Shown: positions 28,498-37,098 of the stretch, in pieces
Layout: every line of letters starts with the position of its first letter
How positions within the stretch are numbered: the first letter of the stretch is position 1
NCBI RefSeq assembly: GCF_900102895.1
Contig: NZ_FNGD01000010.1
Coordinates: 1-64,000, forward strand
From: Arthrobacter sp. ov407
Lineage (GTDB): Bacteria > Actinomycetota > Actinomycetes > Actinomycetales > Micrococcaceae
DNA: 64,000 nucleotides
Reading direction: 5' to 3'
Position numbers and translations under genes: made by a program
The notes under the pieces: generated by a model
Told to the model about the DNA's origin: nothing
The model's database searches: none
Seen by the model: only the letters and a program-made list of their open reading frames with translations

Positions 28498-30353
28498 GGC
28501 CTACTTCGGGAATCACCCTCGGCGGCAGATTCCAGCTGACCACGCGCATTGCGATCGGCGGCATGGGAGAAGTGTGGAAAGCCAAAGACCTGGTCCTTGG
28601 CCGCATTGTCGCCATCAAGGTGCTCAAGGAGGAATACACGGGTGATCCCGGATTCCTTCAGCGCTTCCGCGCCGAGGCACGCCATACCGCCCTCCTGAAC
28701 CACGTGGGCATCGCCAACGTCTTCGATTACGGCGAGGAAGAGGGTTCGGCCTACCTCGTCATGGAACTGGTTCCGGGCCAGCCGCTGAGCAGCATCATCG
28801 AGCATGAGCAGGTGCTTTCGCCTGACCGCACCCTTTCGATGATGGCGCAGACGGCGCGTGCTCTGGCCGTCGCCCACGCGCAGGGCCTCGTGCACCGCGA
28901 CATCAAGCCGGGGAACCTGCTCATCACCCCGGACGGCCGCGTAAAGGTCACCGACTTTGGCATCGCGCGCCTCGCCGACCAGGTTCCACTGACCCAGACC
29001 GGCCAGGTGATGGGCACCGCCCAATACTTGGCACCGGAGCAGGCCACGGGGCAGACTGCCACCGGAGCCTCGGACATCTACTCCCTTGGCGTGATCGGCT
29101 ACGAGTGCCTCACGGGCCACCGGCCGTTCTCCGGGGAATCCCAGATCGCCATCGCCCTGGCCCAGGTCAACGACGCGCCGCCGCCGCTGCCGGACACGCT
29201 GCCCCGTCCGGTACGGGCCCTGTTGATGTCCATGCTGGCCAAAGATCCGAAGAACCGCCCGGCCGACGCCATCAAGCTGTCCGAGGCAGCCGAGGCCATC
29301 CGCAACGGTGATATCGCCGCCGCACACGCAGCTGTGCCGGGCATGCTGCTGTTCGAGGCAGCCACCGGACCCATCACGGCCCCCGTCGACGTCCCCACAG
29401 CGGCCACCAGCGTTATTGGCTCCAGCGCCGCTGAGGACAAATCGACGTCCGCAACTTCCGCGCTGCCCGTCGTTGGCGCCGCCGGTGCCGGCGCGGCGGC
29501 CGGCCTGGCGGCCGGAGCTGCCGCAGCCAGCGGCTACGGCGCCGGCAACGCGCTCAACCGCGCCGATGCCCTGGCGGCGGAACGAAGCTGGGTGCAGGAA
29601 GAGGAAGAGGCAGACTACGACGAGTCGGAGGAGGAGCCGGACGAGGAGCCCAAGCGCCGCGGGCGCAGCCCTTGGACCTGGCCGCTGATTGCGCTGATCC
29701 TGCTGGTGGTATTCGCCCTGGTCGGTCTGGTCCTAAGCCAGGCCGGCAACCTCTTTCCCTCGGGTCCGGCCAGCAGCAGTGCCACGTCCAGTGCCGCGAA
29801 GCCGAGCAGCGCCAAGCCCTCGGCGTCGTCCGCGTCCCCCTCCCAGACCCCCACGCCCACGCCCAGCTCAGCGACGCCCACGCAGTCCACTCCGGCAGCC
29901 ATCAACCTGATCCCGGATGCCTACTTGGGGCGACCGTACAACGAGGTCCGCAGCGAACTAGGCAACATGGGTCTGAAAGTCACCGGCGCCGAGGTTGTCA
30001 ACGACGCGACGCCGGGCACCGTCGTCGACATCAACCCGTCCGGCCAGGTCCAGCCCGGAGACACCATCACGGTCAGCTACTCCAAGGGACCCGAAATGGT
30101 GTCCGTCCCGTCCATCAAGGCCGGCGCAAGCGAGACTGAGGTCCAGCAGGCCATCCAGAACGCCGGGCTGCGGTGGGCCAAGGGAGCCGACGTCAGTCCC
30201 ACGGACAAGAAGGAAGATCCGGGCACTTTCGTGAGCTCCCAGCCTCCTTCCGGGTCCAAGGTGGCCGCCGGCAGCGTCGTGACCTACCACCTCGCCGAAG
30301 CCACGCCCGCGGCCACCGCCACAACACCTTCCCCTACCAAGTCCGGACCCTAA
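28494..30353 (+). CDS. pknA: PknA: Ser/Thr protein kinase with C-terminal PASTA domains
   Basis: 619 aa from a GTG overlapping the pbpA stop. The kinase domain (residues about 10-270) has the Gly loop [10 protein letters not shown], Lys in VAIKVLKEE, catalytic [11 protein letters not shown] in VTDFGIARL and [10 protein letters not shown]. An acidic juxtamembrane part ([21 protein letters not shown]) leads to a membrane helix near 395-415. Two PASTA repeats follow ([45 protein letters not shown]). Mycobacterial PknA has no PASTA domain, so this form can sense wall fragments on its own. It is followed six bases later by pknB. Confidence 0.92.
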   Translation: MRPTSGITLGGRFQLTTRIAIGGMGEVWKAKDLVLGRIVAIKVLKEEYTGDPGFLQRFRAEARHTALLNHVGIANVFDYGEEEGSAYLVMELVPGQPLSSIIEHEQVLSPDRTLSMMAQTARALAVAHAQGLVHRDIKPGNLLITPDGRVKVTDFGIARLADQVPLTQTGQVMGTAQYLAPEQATGQTATGASDIYSLGVIGYECLTGHRPFSGESQIAIALAQVNDAPPPLPDTLPRPVRALLMSMLAKDPKNRPADAIKLSEAAEAIRNGDIAAAHAAVPGMLLFEAATGPITAPVDVPTAATSVIGSSAAEDKSTSATSALPVVGAAGAGAAAGLAAGAAAASGYGAGNALNRADALAAERSWVQEEEEADYDESEEEPDEEPKRRGRSPWTWPLIALILLVVFALVGLVLSQAGNLFPSGPASSSATSSAAKPSSAKPSASSASPSQTPTPTPSSATPTQSTPAAINLIPDAYLGRPYNEVRSELGNMGLKVTGAEVVNDATPGTVVDINPSGQVQPGDTITVSYSKGPEMVSVPSIKAGASETEVQQAIQNAGLRWAKGADVSPTDKKEDPGTFVSSQPPSGSKVAAGSVVTYHLAEATPAATATTPSPTKSGP

Positions 30354-30359
30354 ACAATC

Positions 30360-32342
30360 ATGAGCAATGCACCCCGCACTCCGTCGCACAGGGAGGAACG
30401 CCCGGCGAACACGCAGCGCGTCCTCAGCGGGCGCTATGAGCTGGGTGAGCTGATCGGCCGTGGCGGCATGGCGGACGTATTCCGCGGCGTCGATACCCGG
30501 CTGGGACGTACTGTGGCCGTCAAGCTGCTTCGCCCCGACCTGGCCAGGGATCCCCAGTTCCAGGCCCGGTTCAAGCGCGAGGCCCAGGCTGTCGCGGCAC
30601 TCAACCACCCTTCGATTGTCGCTGTCTTCGACACCGGGGACCACGCGGTCCCCGGTGACCACCACGACAGCGTCCGGGTGCCCTACATCGTGATGGAGTT
30701 CGTCTCCGGCAAGACGATCCGCGACATGGTGAGGGCCAAGGATGTCACCATCGATCACGCGATCGACTTCACGCTGGGCGTGCTGTCCGCGCTCGATTAC
30801 AGTCACAAGGCCGGAATCGTGCACCGCGACATCAAGCCCGCCAACGTGATGTTTTGCCCGGATTCGAACAGCGTCAAGGTCATGGACTTCGGGATCGCCC
30901 GCGCCATGGCGGACTCGTCGGCCACCATGACGCAGACGCAGGCCGTCGTGGGCACGGCCCAGTACCTGTCCCCAGAACAGGCCCGGGGCGAAACCGTCGA
31001 CGCACGGAGCGATCTCTACTCCGCAGGATGCCTCCTGTATGAGATGCTGACCGGCCGGCCGCCGTTCATCGGCGACAGCCCCGTCTCCGTGGCCTACCAG
31101 CACGTTCGTGAGATCCCCGAGCCCGCCAGCAGCCTCAACCCCGACGTCTCCGCGGCGCTGGACAGCGTGTTGATGAAGGCACTGCAAAAGAATCGCGCGG
31201 ACCGTTTCCAGGACGCGGCCGCCTTCCGCCGCGCCCTGCGGGCCGCACGCAGCGGCGTTCCGGTGACAGCACCGGCCGCCAGCGAGGCCCCCACGGACCC
31301 CACCAACGCCGTTCCCCGGCATGACCCCTTGGCGCCCACGGCAGCGTTCTCGCTGACCGGGGCCAAGTTCCTCGACGATTCCCCCGGCGGCAGGCTGCGG
31401 CCCCCAGAAGAAACGCCCGACGACGAGCAGTTACTGCCGCCCGCAGGCACCGAACTCTATGGCACGTCGGACGACGGCAGCCTGCCCCTGGCGCTGCCGG
31501 TCGAACGCGAGCACACGCCGCGCCAGAAGTCGCGCCGCCGCACCTGGATCGCGACGCTGGTGGTCCTCACGCTGCTGGTATTGGCCGGGGGCGGCCTGTG
31601 GCTGTACAACCTCATGAATCAGGCCCCGCCCCAGGCAACCAAGGTCCTGGTTCCCACGGTGACGTCCCTAACGGAATCAGAGGCCCTGCAAAGGCTGTAC
31701 AACGCCGGGTTCAAGCCACAGCTGCAACGGTTGCAGCACCCGAACATCCCCAAGGGCACCGCCATTGGCACCGTGCCGACGTCGGGAAGTTCCATGGTCG
31801 CCAACTCGGACATCATCCTCAACATTTCCGAAGGCCCCAGTGCGATCACCATCCCGACGGACCTGCCCGGCCGGACGGAGGCTGCGGCCCGCGATCTCCT
31901 GCACCAAACGGGACTGACCGGTTCCCTCACCACCAAGATGTCCAACAACCCCACGGTCCCGGTCGGCATTGTCATCACCACCAAACCGGCCCCGGGCCAG
32001 GTTGTAGCCGTCGCGGACCCCGTCGAAATCGTGGTCTCCACCGGGAAAGTTGCTGTGCCGCAGCTGATCGGGCTGCCGCTGGCGGAGGCGGAGGCGAAAT
32101 TGAAGGAGCAGGGCCTGCTGCTCAAGGCCACCGAAGTGGAGAATTCCCAGGTGGCTCCCGGAAAGGTGACAGGCCAGGCCGATGCCGCGGATTCGCTCGT
32201 GGAACAGCGTAAGACCATCACCGTGACCGTGGCGAAGGCACCAGCGCCGCCTCCCTCGCCGACCCCAACGCCGACACCCACGCCGACACCCACCAAGACC
32301 GTGTCCAAGGAGGACGCGGTCCTGGAAGGACTGTTCCCCTAA
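30360..32342 (+). CDS. pknB: PknB: Ser/Thr protein kinase with three PASTA domains
   Basis: 660 aa. Kinase motifs: LIGRGGMADVFRG loop, VAVKLLRPDL lysine, HRDIKPANV, DFGIARAM, and an activation loop with SATMTQTQ threonines as in the mycobacterial enzyme. The membrane helix lies at about 397-417. The outside part holds three PASTA repeats (VLVPTVTSLTESEALQRLY; TIPTDLPGRTEAAARDLL; VAVPQLIGLPLAEAEAKLKEQG) and a Pro/Thr tail. Mycobacterial PknB has four repeats. It is the last gene of the operon; it binds muropeptides and governs growth and division. Confidence 0.94.
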   Translation: MSNAPRTPSHREERPANTQRVLSGRYELGELIGRGGMADVFRGVDTRLGRTVAVKLLRPDLARDPQFQARFKREAQAVAALNHPSIVAVFDTGDHAVPGDHHDSVRVPYIVMEFVSGKTIRDMVRAKDVTIDHAIDFTLGVLSALDYSHKAGIVHRDIKPANVMFCPDSNSVKVMDFGIARAMADSSATMTQTQAVVGTAQYLSPEQARGETVDARSDLYSAGCLLYEMLTGRPPFIGDSPVSVAYQHVREIPEPASSLNPDVSAALDSVLMKALQKNRADRFQDAAAFRRALRAARSGVPVTAPAASEAPTDPTNAVPRHDPLAPTAAFSLTGAKFLDDSPGGRLRPPEETPDDEQLLPPAGTELYGTSDDGSLPLALPVEREHTPRQKSRRRTWIATLVVLTLLVLAGGGLWLYNLMNQAPPQATKVLVPTVTSLTESEALQRLYNAGFKPQLQRLQHPNIPKGTAIGTVPTSGSSMVANSDIILNISEGPSAITIPTDLPGRTEAAARDLLHQTGLTGSLTTKMSNNPTVPVGIVITTKPAPGQVVAVADPVEIVVSTGKVAVPQLIGLPLAEAEAKLKEQGLLLKATEVENSQVAPGKVTGQADAADSLVEQRKTITVTVAKAPAPPPSPTPTPTPTPTPTKTVSKEDAVLEGLFP

Positions 32343-32366
32343 TCCGCTCTGGGCGGCGCGGAAGTG

Positions 32367-32393
32367 CCGGCTACGGGCGCGCCGGCAGGGTCA
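32367..32393. terminator. Possible hairpin after pknB
   Basis: A 7-bp TGCCGGC/GCCGGCA pair flanks a GC-rich loop in the short gap between the convergent pknB and trpG genes. No T-run is present. It is a weak but well-placed terminator candidate. Confidence 0.35.
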
Positions 32394-32431
32394 GTGCGCG
32401 TGCAGTGCCGTCGGGTACAGCGCCTGCCGGG

Positions 32432-33073
32432 TCAGTGCTTGATGAGCGGGCTCAGGTCCGCCGCCCGTTCAGCGGCGCCAGCCATGCCCAGCGACTCGAG
32501 CCAGTTGCCCAACATCTGGTAGCCGCCTTCGGTCAGGACAGATTCCGGGTGGAACTGGACACCGCACAGCGGGGCGGTGCGGTGCTGCAGGCCCATCACA
32601 ACACCGGTGCCCGTTTCGGCGGTGATCTCCAGGACCTCCGGAATGCTCTCGCGGACAGCGGCCAGCGAATGGTAGCGGGTGGCCGTGAGCGGGGAGGGCA
32701 GCCCGGCAAACACGCTGGTTCCGTGGTGTTCGACGAGGGAGGTCTTGCCGTGCATCAGTTCGGGAGCGTGGGTCACCGTTCCGCCGTAGGCCTCCGCCAG
32801 CGCCTGGTGGCCCAGACACACACCCAGCATGGGCTTGTCATGGCTGCCGCACCATTTGATCAGCTCAATACAGACGCCGGCCCCGGCGGGATTCCCCGGT
32901 CCGGGAGAGATGAGGACACCGTCCCGTGCCTCGGCCATTTCGATCGCCTCGGCGAGCGTGACGTCGTCGTTGCGGACCACGGTGGTCTCGGCCCCGAGTT
33001 CCTGGAGATAGCCGACCAGGGTGTAGACAAAGCTGTCGTAGTTGTCTACGACCAGGATCTTGGTTGTACTCAT
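32432..33073 (-). CDS. trpG: Glutamine amidotransferase of anthranilate/aminodeoxychorismate synthase
   Basis: 213 aa. Class I amidotransferase with ILVVDNYDSFVYTLVGYLQELGA at the start, SPGPGNPAGAG, the nucleophile Cys in MLGVCLGHQALAEAYGG, and the His-Glu pair in VQFHPESVLTEGG. It supplies ammonia from glutamine to TrpE or PabB. The location beside pknB is conserved from mycobacteria to this lineage. No trpE or pabB gene is nearby, so it may serve tryptophan and folate synthesis both; the symbol pabA would fit as well. The ATG overlaps the stop of a small upstream membrane ORF. Confidence 0.9.
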   Translation of the reverse strand: MSTTKILVVDNYDSFVYTLVGYLQELGAETTVVRNDDVTLAEAIEMAEARDGVLISPGPGNPAGAGVCIELIKWCGSHDKPMLGVCLGHQALAEAYGGTVTHAPELMHGKTSLVEHHGTSVFAGLPSPLTATRYHSLAAVRESIPEVLEITAETGTGVVMGLQHRTAPLCGVQFHPESVLTEGGYQMLGNWLESLGMAGAAERAADLSPLIKH

Positions 33074-33240
33074 GGGTGCTTTGCTGAACCAATCGTTGAA
33101 TCTGTTAACTGGGTGAATTGCGCCAGCCAGGGAAAAAGGAACTGAACCATCAATACCAGTGCTCCGGCCGCCAGCACCAGCGCAGTCGCAATCCTGAGCC
33201 ACAAGGGACCGGGAAGGCGGCGGAAAAGCCAGCCATACAT
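33070..33240 (-). CDS. Small conserved-looking single-pass membrane protein
   Basis: 56 codons starting MYGWLFRRLPGPLWLRIA, then a hydrophobic helix (TALVLAAGALVLMVQFLFPW) and a short polar tail ending IGSAKHP. Its TGA overlaps the ATG of trpG (ATGA), so the two are translationally coupled. From memory, short proteins of this type (Trp, Arg-Leu-Pro-Gly-Pro, one helix) occur at the same place in other actinobacteria. The function is unknown. Its place between crgA and the pknB/trpG block hints at envelope or division work. Confidence 0.72.
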   Translation of the reverse strand: MYGWLFRRLPGPLWLRIATALVLAAGALVLMVQFLFPWLAQFTQLTDSTIGSAKHP

Positions 33241-33454
33241 CCGTCAGCCTTCCGTGGCCGCGCGGGCCGCCTGGGCAATTTCAGCCGACGGCCCTGCGGA
33301 GGCCGGCTGCCACGGTGTGGCCGAAACTACAGTTAGAATTGGCTCCGATAAAGAATTCAAGCTTGACCAAGAGCGCGTTGGCCGGCGGGTGCTCACTTCC
33401 TGCAGGATATCAAGCCACGTTGCCGCTCTTGTTCCAGCCCGCCAAGGAGGATCA

Positions 33455-33709
33455 GTGCCCGAGTCGAAGCCGCGTAAAAGGACTGCCCGTGTGGCCCCGC
33501 AGACTTCTGCTGCGGAGGCCTACAAGCCCAATCCGGTCTGGTTCAAGCCCGTCATGTTTGGCCTGATGATCATTGGCCTGCTGTGGATCATCACGTTCTA
33601 CATCACCGAAGGCGCCTTCCCGGTTCAGTCATGGGGGTCGTTGAACATCGTCGCCGGATTCGGAATCGCGATCATCGGCTTCCTGATGACCACGCGCTGG
33701 CGTTCCTGA
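33455..33709 (+). CDS. crgA: CrgA: cell division protein
   Basis: 84 aa from a GTG with AAGGAGG upstream. A basic N-terminus (PESKPRKRTARVAP) precedes two membrane helices (WFKPVMFGLMIIGLLWIITFYIT and WGSLNIVAGFGIAIIGFLMTTRW), the CrgA/UPF0233 layout. CrgA takes part in septum formation by contacting FtsZ-ring proteins and PBPs. The NPVWF motif before helix 1 is characteristic. It is divergent from the small membrane gene and trpG across about 210 bases. Confidence 0.92.
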   Translation: MPESKPRKRTARVAPQTSAAEAYKPNPVWFKPVMFGLMIIGLLWIITFYITEGAFPVQSWGSLNIVAGFGIAIIGFLMTTRWRS

Positions 33710-33736
33710 ACCAGGCCCCGTGGCGCAAATCCCTGA

Positions 33737-33765
33737 CGGGCCGGTACACACAGTGTGCCGGCCCG
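33737..33765 (+). terminator. Terminator after crgA
   Basis: Arms of 13 bp (CGGGCCGGTACAC and GTGTGCCGGCCCG) pair with a single G-U wobble around a 3-base loop. They lie 28 bases after the crgA stop and before tag. There is no long T-run. Confidence 0.6.
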
Positions 33766-33814
33766 CCGTCGTTAAACCCCGACACTAACCTCCCGGCCCA
33801 GCGAAGGGATCCAG

Positions 33815-34420
33815 ATGACCCCGGCAGTAGACGGCTCAACCATTGGCGGCGACGGACTGGCGCGGCCGGCGTGGGCATCCACTGATCCCATGCTGCGCGA
33901 GTACTACGACACCGAGTGGGGCATGCCGGTCCGGGATGAGCAGGGCCTATACGAGCGAATCAGCCTCGAGGGTTTCCAGGCGGGGCTGTCTTGGGCGACG
34001 ATTCTGCGCAAGCGGCCCGCTTTCCGCACGGCATTCAAGGACTTCGACCCGGAACTCGTGGCCCTCTTCACAGACGCCGATGTGGAGCGGCTCCTGCTCG
34101 ATGCCGGGATCGTCCGGAACCGGCTGAAGATCCAGGCAACCATCACCAATGCCCGGGCTACTCTGGCGTTGAGGGACGACGGCGGCTTGGTTGACTTCGT
34201 GTGGGGGTTCCAGCCGGCGGCCACACCCCGGCCCAGCTCCATCGACCAGGTCCCCACCACCTCGGCCGAGTCCATCGCGCTCTCAAAGGCGCTGCGGAAG
34301 AAGGGCTTCGCCTTCGTCGGGCCCACCACGATGTTCGCGCTCATGGAGGCTATCGGAATGGTGGACACCCATCTGCTGGACAGCCACCGGCGCGGAACCT
34401 CTGGCGTCTGGCCGCAGTGA
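33815..34420 (+). CDS. tag: DNA-3-methyladenine glycosylase I
   Basis: 201 aa. Conserved segments of the Tag family are present: LREYYDTEWGMPVRDEQGLYERISLEGFQAGLSWATIL, then GIVRNRLKIQATITNA, and FAFVGPTTMFALMEAIGMVDTHLLD. It removes 3-methyladenine from alkylated DNA. The N-terminal Cys-Trp zinc motif of E. coli Tag is altered here (RPAWASTDPML), so one zinc ligand may be missing. The gene stands between crgA and a large non-coding block rich in DnaA-box-like sites. Confidence 0.88.
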   Translation: MTPAVDGSTIGGDGLARPAWASTDPMLREYYDTEWGMPVRDEQGLYERISLEGFQAGLSWATILRKRPAFRTAFKDFDPELVALFTDADVERLLLDAGIVRNRLKIQATITNARATLALRDDGGLVDFVWGFQPAATPRPSSIDQVPTTSAESIALSKALRKKGFAFVGPTTMFALMEAIGMVDTHLLDSHRRGTSGVWPQ

Positions 34421-34585
34421 CCAGCCGGGTTGTGGCGGCGTCCCGACGCACGCTTATCCACAGCTGTGCACAAGTCTGGGGAAACTTATCCACACTGTTC
34501 ATAAGTTTCCGGGCCCTTGCGCGTTTCGGATCAGTTTAGAGGCCACAGCCGGGCACAAAGCCGACGATAGGATTCCCGGCCGGAC

Positions 34586-34622
34586 GTGAATTACAGGCTT
34601 GTAAGTTATTAACAGTGTGGAT
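34586..34622 (+). repeat. 37-bp direct repeat, copy 1
   Basis: This copy matches 35284-35320 at 34 of 37 positions. The shared core is CTTGTAAGTTATTAACA followed by TGTGGAT, so an AT-rich 12-mer abuts a DnaA-box-like sequence. Confidence 0.88.
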
Positions 34623-35283
34623 TGCCTGTGGACAAGTACGACGGACAAGTACGACAGGCCGGTCATCAGGCCGCAGTTGGCGCTGCAGGGTCCTTTGGGC
34701 CCGGCCTGGCACCGAACTGAGTCGCCGGGCCGGACACGAAATGCGCCATGGTAGTTATCCACTTAATAACACTCCACTACCCACAAGTTATCCACAGCTG
34801 GGGATAAGAGACTGCGCCTCGGAGCCCCTACCCCCGCTGTGGGGCCATGAGCCGGGCTATTTCCCGCGGATACTCAGATCATCAAGTTATTAACACTGTG
34901 AATAACCCTGTTGAAACACACAGAGGCTGTCCCGTGGTCTGGGCTCCGTGCCGGGCGGCAGTGGCGCCACCCATCCTGAGAGGCGCGGAGGGACGGTGCT
35001 GAAGAAGACGGAGTGGAGAAAGGTGGTGCGGAAAGACGGCATGGAGAGCGACGGCGGGAGAGGGCTGGCACCGGGAAGCCATGGCGGCGCCGGGGCGGTG
35101 CCGGCCAGCGGAAGCGACCCGCTCCACGATCCTCACCGATCAAGGACCGCTCCACGACCAAAGTTATCCACTTACTCACAGGGCAACCCACAGAAGTTAT
35201 CCACAGGTGTGGAGATCAGGCCGGCCGCAGTGGTTGGGCGCCGGAAAATCGCCAGCTCGGGCGGTCAGATCCGGGTCGCCATA

Positions 35284-35320
35284 GTGAACTACACGCTTGT
35301 AAGTTATTAACAATGTGGAT
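35284..35320 (+). repeat. 37-bp direct repeat, copy 2
   Basis: This copy matches 34586-34622 with three differences and continues into an exact DnaA box. A third, shorter relative (AAGTTATTAACA, then TGTGAATAACCC) lies at 34883-34908. Confidence 0.88.
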
Positions 35321-35518
35321 AACCCTTGTGGAAAACTTTCGGAGCCACACCTGTGAATTCAGGCGTTGGGGCTCATCCGGAGTTTGCACGCGGAAAGGTC
35401 CACACCTCTGGGAACGAGGTGGGAACGAAAGGGGAGAGCAAAGGGCGCAGTGCACAGCTAAACCGGGCGGCTGACAGTGCCCGGTTTTGCTGCCCCACGG
35501 CGCGTCAGCAGGAGCGGG

Positions 35519-36388
35519 CTACGCGCCGGCGCCGGCCATCCGGACGACGGACGCGACGATCACCAGGGCAAGGACCCCTGCGAGGCCGATGGCCTGCAAC
35601 AAGACCTGCCGGGGGCCGCGGGGGGTGTAGGCAATGACGGCGGCGCTCAGGGCGCCGGTGACGAGGCCGCCGAGATGGGCTTGCCACGCGATCTGGGGCA
35701 CCATGAAGCCGATGACGCCGTTGATGGCGATCAGGACCAGGAGTTGCCGGACTTCTCCGCCGCGTTGACGCTGGACCACCAGCAGGGCGCCGAACAGGCC
35801 GAAGATGGCGCCGGAGGCGCCCACGAGTCCCACGGGGCCATTCGCGGGATACACCGGGGTCAGCAGGAGGAAGCCGACGGAACCGCCAACGGCGGAGAGC
35901 AGGTAGATGGCCAGGAAGCGGGCGTGGCCCAGCAGCGGCTCAAGGATCTGGCCGAAGATCCATAGCGTGTACATGTTCAGGACGATGTGGAGCAGGAATC
36001 CCTGCGAGTGCAGGAACGCCGAGGTGAGCAGCCGCCACGGTTCAACGTCAGTCAGGGCCGGCGCGTAGGCCAGTTGCTGGTAGATACCGTCGTTGGGAAC
36101 TATCCACTGCAGTGCATAGACAAGGGCGCACAGCCCGATGATCACGAAAGTGACCACCGGTTTGCCGGCGGTCACGGCGCCGCCGTAGACGGTCCTGACT
36201 GTCGGCGTCGTGCGTTTGGTTTCGTTGACACAGTCAACGCATTGGAATCCGACGGCGGCCGCCCGCTGGCAGTCGGGGCACGCAGGGCGCCCGCACCGCT
36301 GGCAGCGCACATAGGCGGGCCGGTCCGGGTGCCTGGGGCATACCGGGACCTCTGCGGACGGCTCTGCCGCCGGAACTCCGTAACTCAT
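35519..36388 (-). CDS. Rhomboid-family intramembrane serine protease
   Basis: 289 aa. A B-box-like zinc finger leads (CPRHPDRPAYVRCQRCGRPACPDC). Six to seven membrane helices follow, with the catalytic Ser in VGASGAIFGLFGALL and the His in AWQAHLGGLVTGAL. Rhomboids cleave membrane-bound substrates. The zinc-finger N-terminus is a common actinobacterial variant. Ten bases separate its start from the upstream cyclophilin stop, so they are likely cotranscribed. Its substrate is unknown. Confidence 0.92.
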   Translation of the reverse strand: MSYGVPAAEPSAEVPVCPRHPDRPAYVRCQRCGRPACPDCQRAAAVGFQCVDCVNETKRTTPTVRTVYGGAVTAGKPVVTFVIIGLCALVYALQWIVPNDGIYQQLAYAPALTDVEPWRLLTSAFLHSQGFLLHIVLNMYTLWIFGQILEPLLGHARFLAIYLLSAVGGSVGFLLLTPVYPANGPVGLVGASGAIFGLFGALLVVQRQRGGEVRQLLVLIAINGVIGFMVPQIAWQAHLGGLVTGALSAAVIAYTPRGPRQVLLQAIGLAGVLALVIVASVVRMAGAGA

Positions 36389-36397
36389 GGTGTGGGG

Positions 36398-36943
36398 TTA
36401 GAGCTTTTCGATGTCAATGCTGTTGATGGTGACATCCTCGACGGGGCGGTCGCCCATGCCGGTGCGGACGCCTTCGATCGCGTCGACGACCTTCCTGGAG
36501 TCCTCGTCGGCGACCTCACCGAAGATGCTGTGCTTGCCCTGCAGCCAGTCGGTGGGGATGGTGGTGATGAAGAACTGCGAACCGTTGGTGCCGCGTCCCA
36601 TCTGGACACCGGCGTTGGCCATGGCCAGCTTGTACGGCTCGTTGAAAGTCAGTTCCGGGTGGATTTCATCGTCGAACTTGTAGCCCGGTCCGCCGGTGCC
36701 GCGGCCCAGGGGATCGCCGGCCTGGATCATGAAGTCCTTGATGATGCGGTGGAAGATGGTGCCGTTGTAGAGCGGCGTGCCGGTCTTCTTCTCGCCCGTT
36801 TCCGGGTGGGTCCAGTCCTTCTCACCGGTGGCCAGCCCGACGAAGTTGTCGACGGTCTTCGGCGCGTGGTTGCCATAGAGGTTGACGACGATGTCGCCGA
36901 GGCTCGTGTGGATAGTGGCTTTTGCGGTTGCGTTGGCAGTCAT
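36398..36943 (-). CDS. ppiA: Peptidyl-prolyl cis-trans isomerase, cyclophilin type
   Basis: 181 aa. Cyclophilin motifs: FHRIIKDFMIQAGDPLGRGTGGPGY (catalytic Arg and the FMIQAGD core), GSQFFITT, and KHSIFGEVADEDS. It speeds proline isomerisation in the cytoplasm, as no signal peptide is present. The ATG at 36943 starts MTANATAKATIHTSLGDIVV, the expected first strand. The order ppiA-rhomboid near the origin is conserved in actinobacteria. Confidence 0.93.
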   Translation of the reverse strand: MTANATAKATIHTSLGDIVVNLYGNHAPKTVDNFVGLATGEKDWTHPETGEKKTGTPLYNGTIFHRIIKDFMIQAGDPLGRGTGGPGYKFDDEIHPELTFNEPYKLAMANAGVQMGRGTNGSQFFITTIPTDWLQGKHSIFGEVADEDSRKVVDAIEGVRTGMGDRPVEDVTINSIDIEKL

Positions 36944-37098
36944 AGCGCCCATTCTTCCATGACGGCTCCGCCCGCATAGGGCCGCACAGTCAGTTCCGCG
37001 CTGGGTGAAATCCACTGGAAATCGGTCTGAAGAATAGCCGGTGCGTTCCTAGACACGTAGGCTAACAGCAGAACCGTCACATTAATCGGGAGGTAGTT

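Larger units (their letters stand above)
34421..35518. other. Non-coding DnaA-box-rich block
   Basis: About 1.1 kb between the convergent tag and rhomboid genes with no supportable gene. Exact TTATCCACA or its complement occurs at 34454-34462, 34486-34494, 34788-34796, 35197-35205 and 35314-35322. One-base variants lie at 34755-34763, 34897-34905, 35164-35172 and 34627-34635 (TGTGGACAA). Short AT-rich runs with AAGTTATTAACA interrupt the GC-rich background. The composition is like an origin or a DnaA-binding locus, about 16 kb from dnaA. The flanking genes converge on it, which is not typical of a chromosomal origin, so titration or regulation is more likely. Confidence 0.75.

Noticed and set aside
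34615..35474. Open frames inside the DnaA-box block
   Set aside because: Translations are broken up by the repeated TTATCCACA and TTATTAACA sequences and show no domain. The repeats explain the sequence better.
34421..35518. The DnaA-box block as the main chromosomal origin
   Set aside because: Flanking genes converge on it and dnaA/dnaN lie 16 kb away. GC skew and marker frequency could overturn this.
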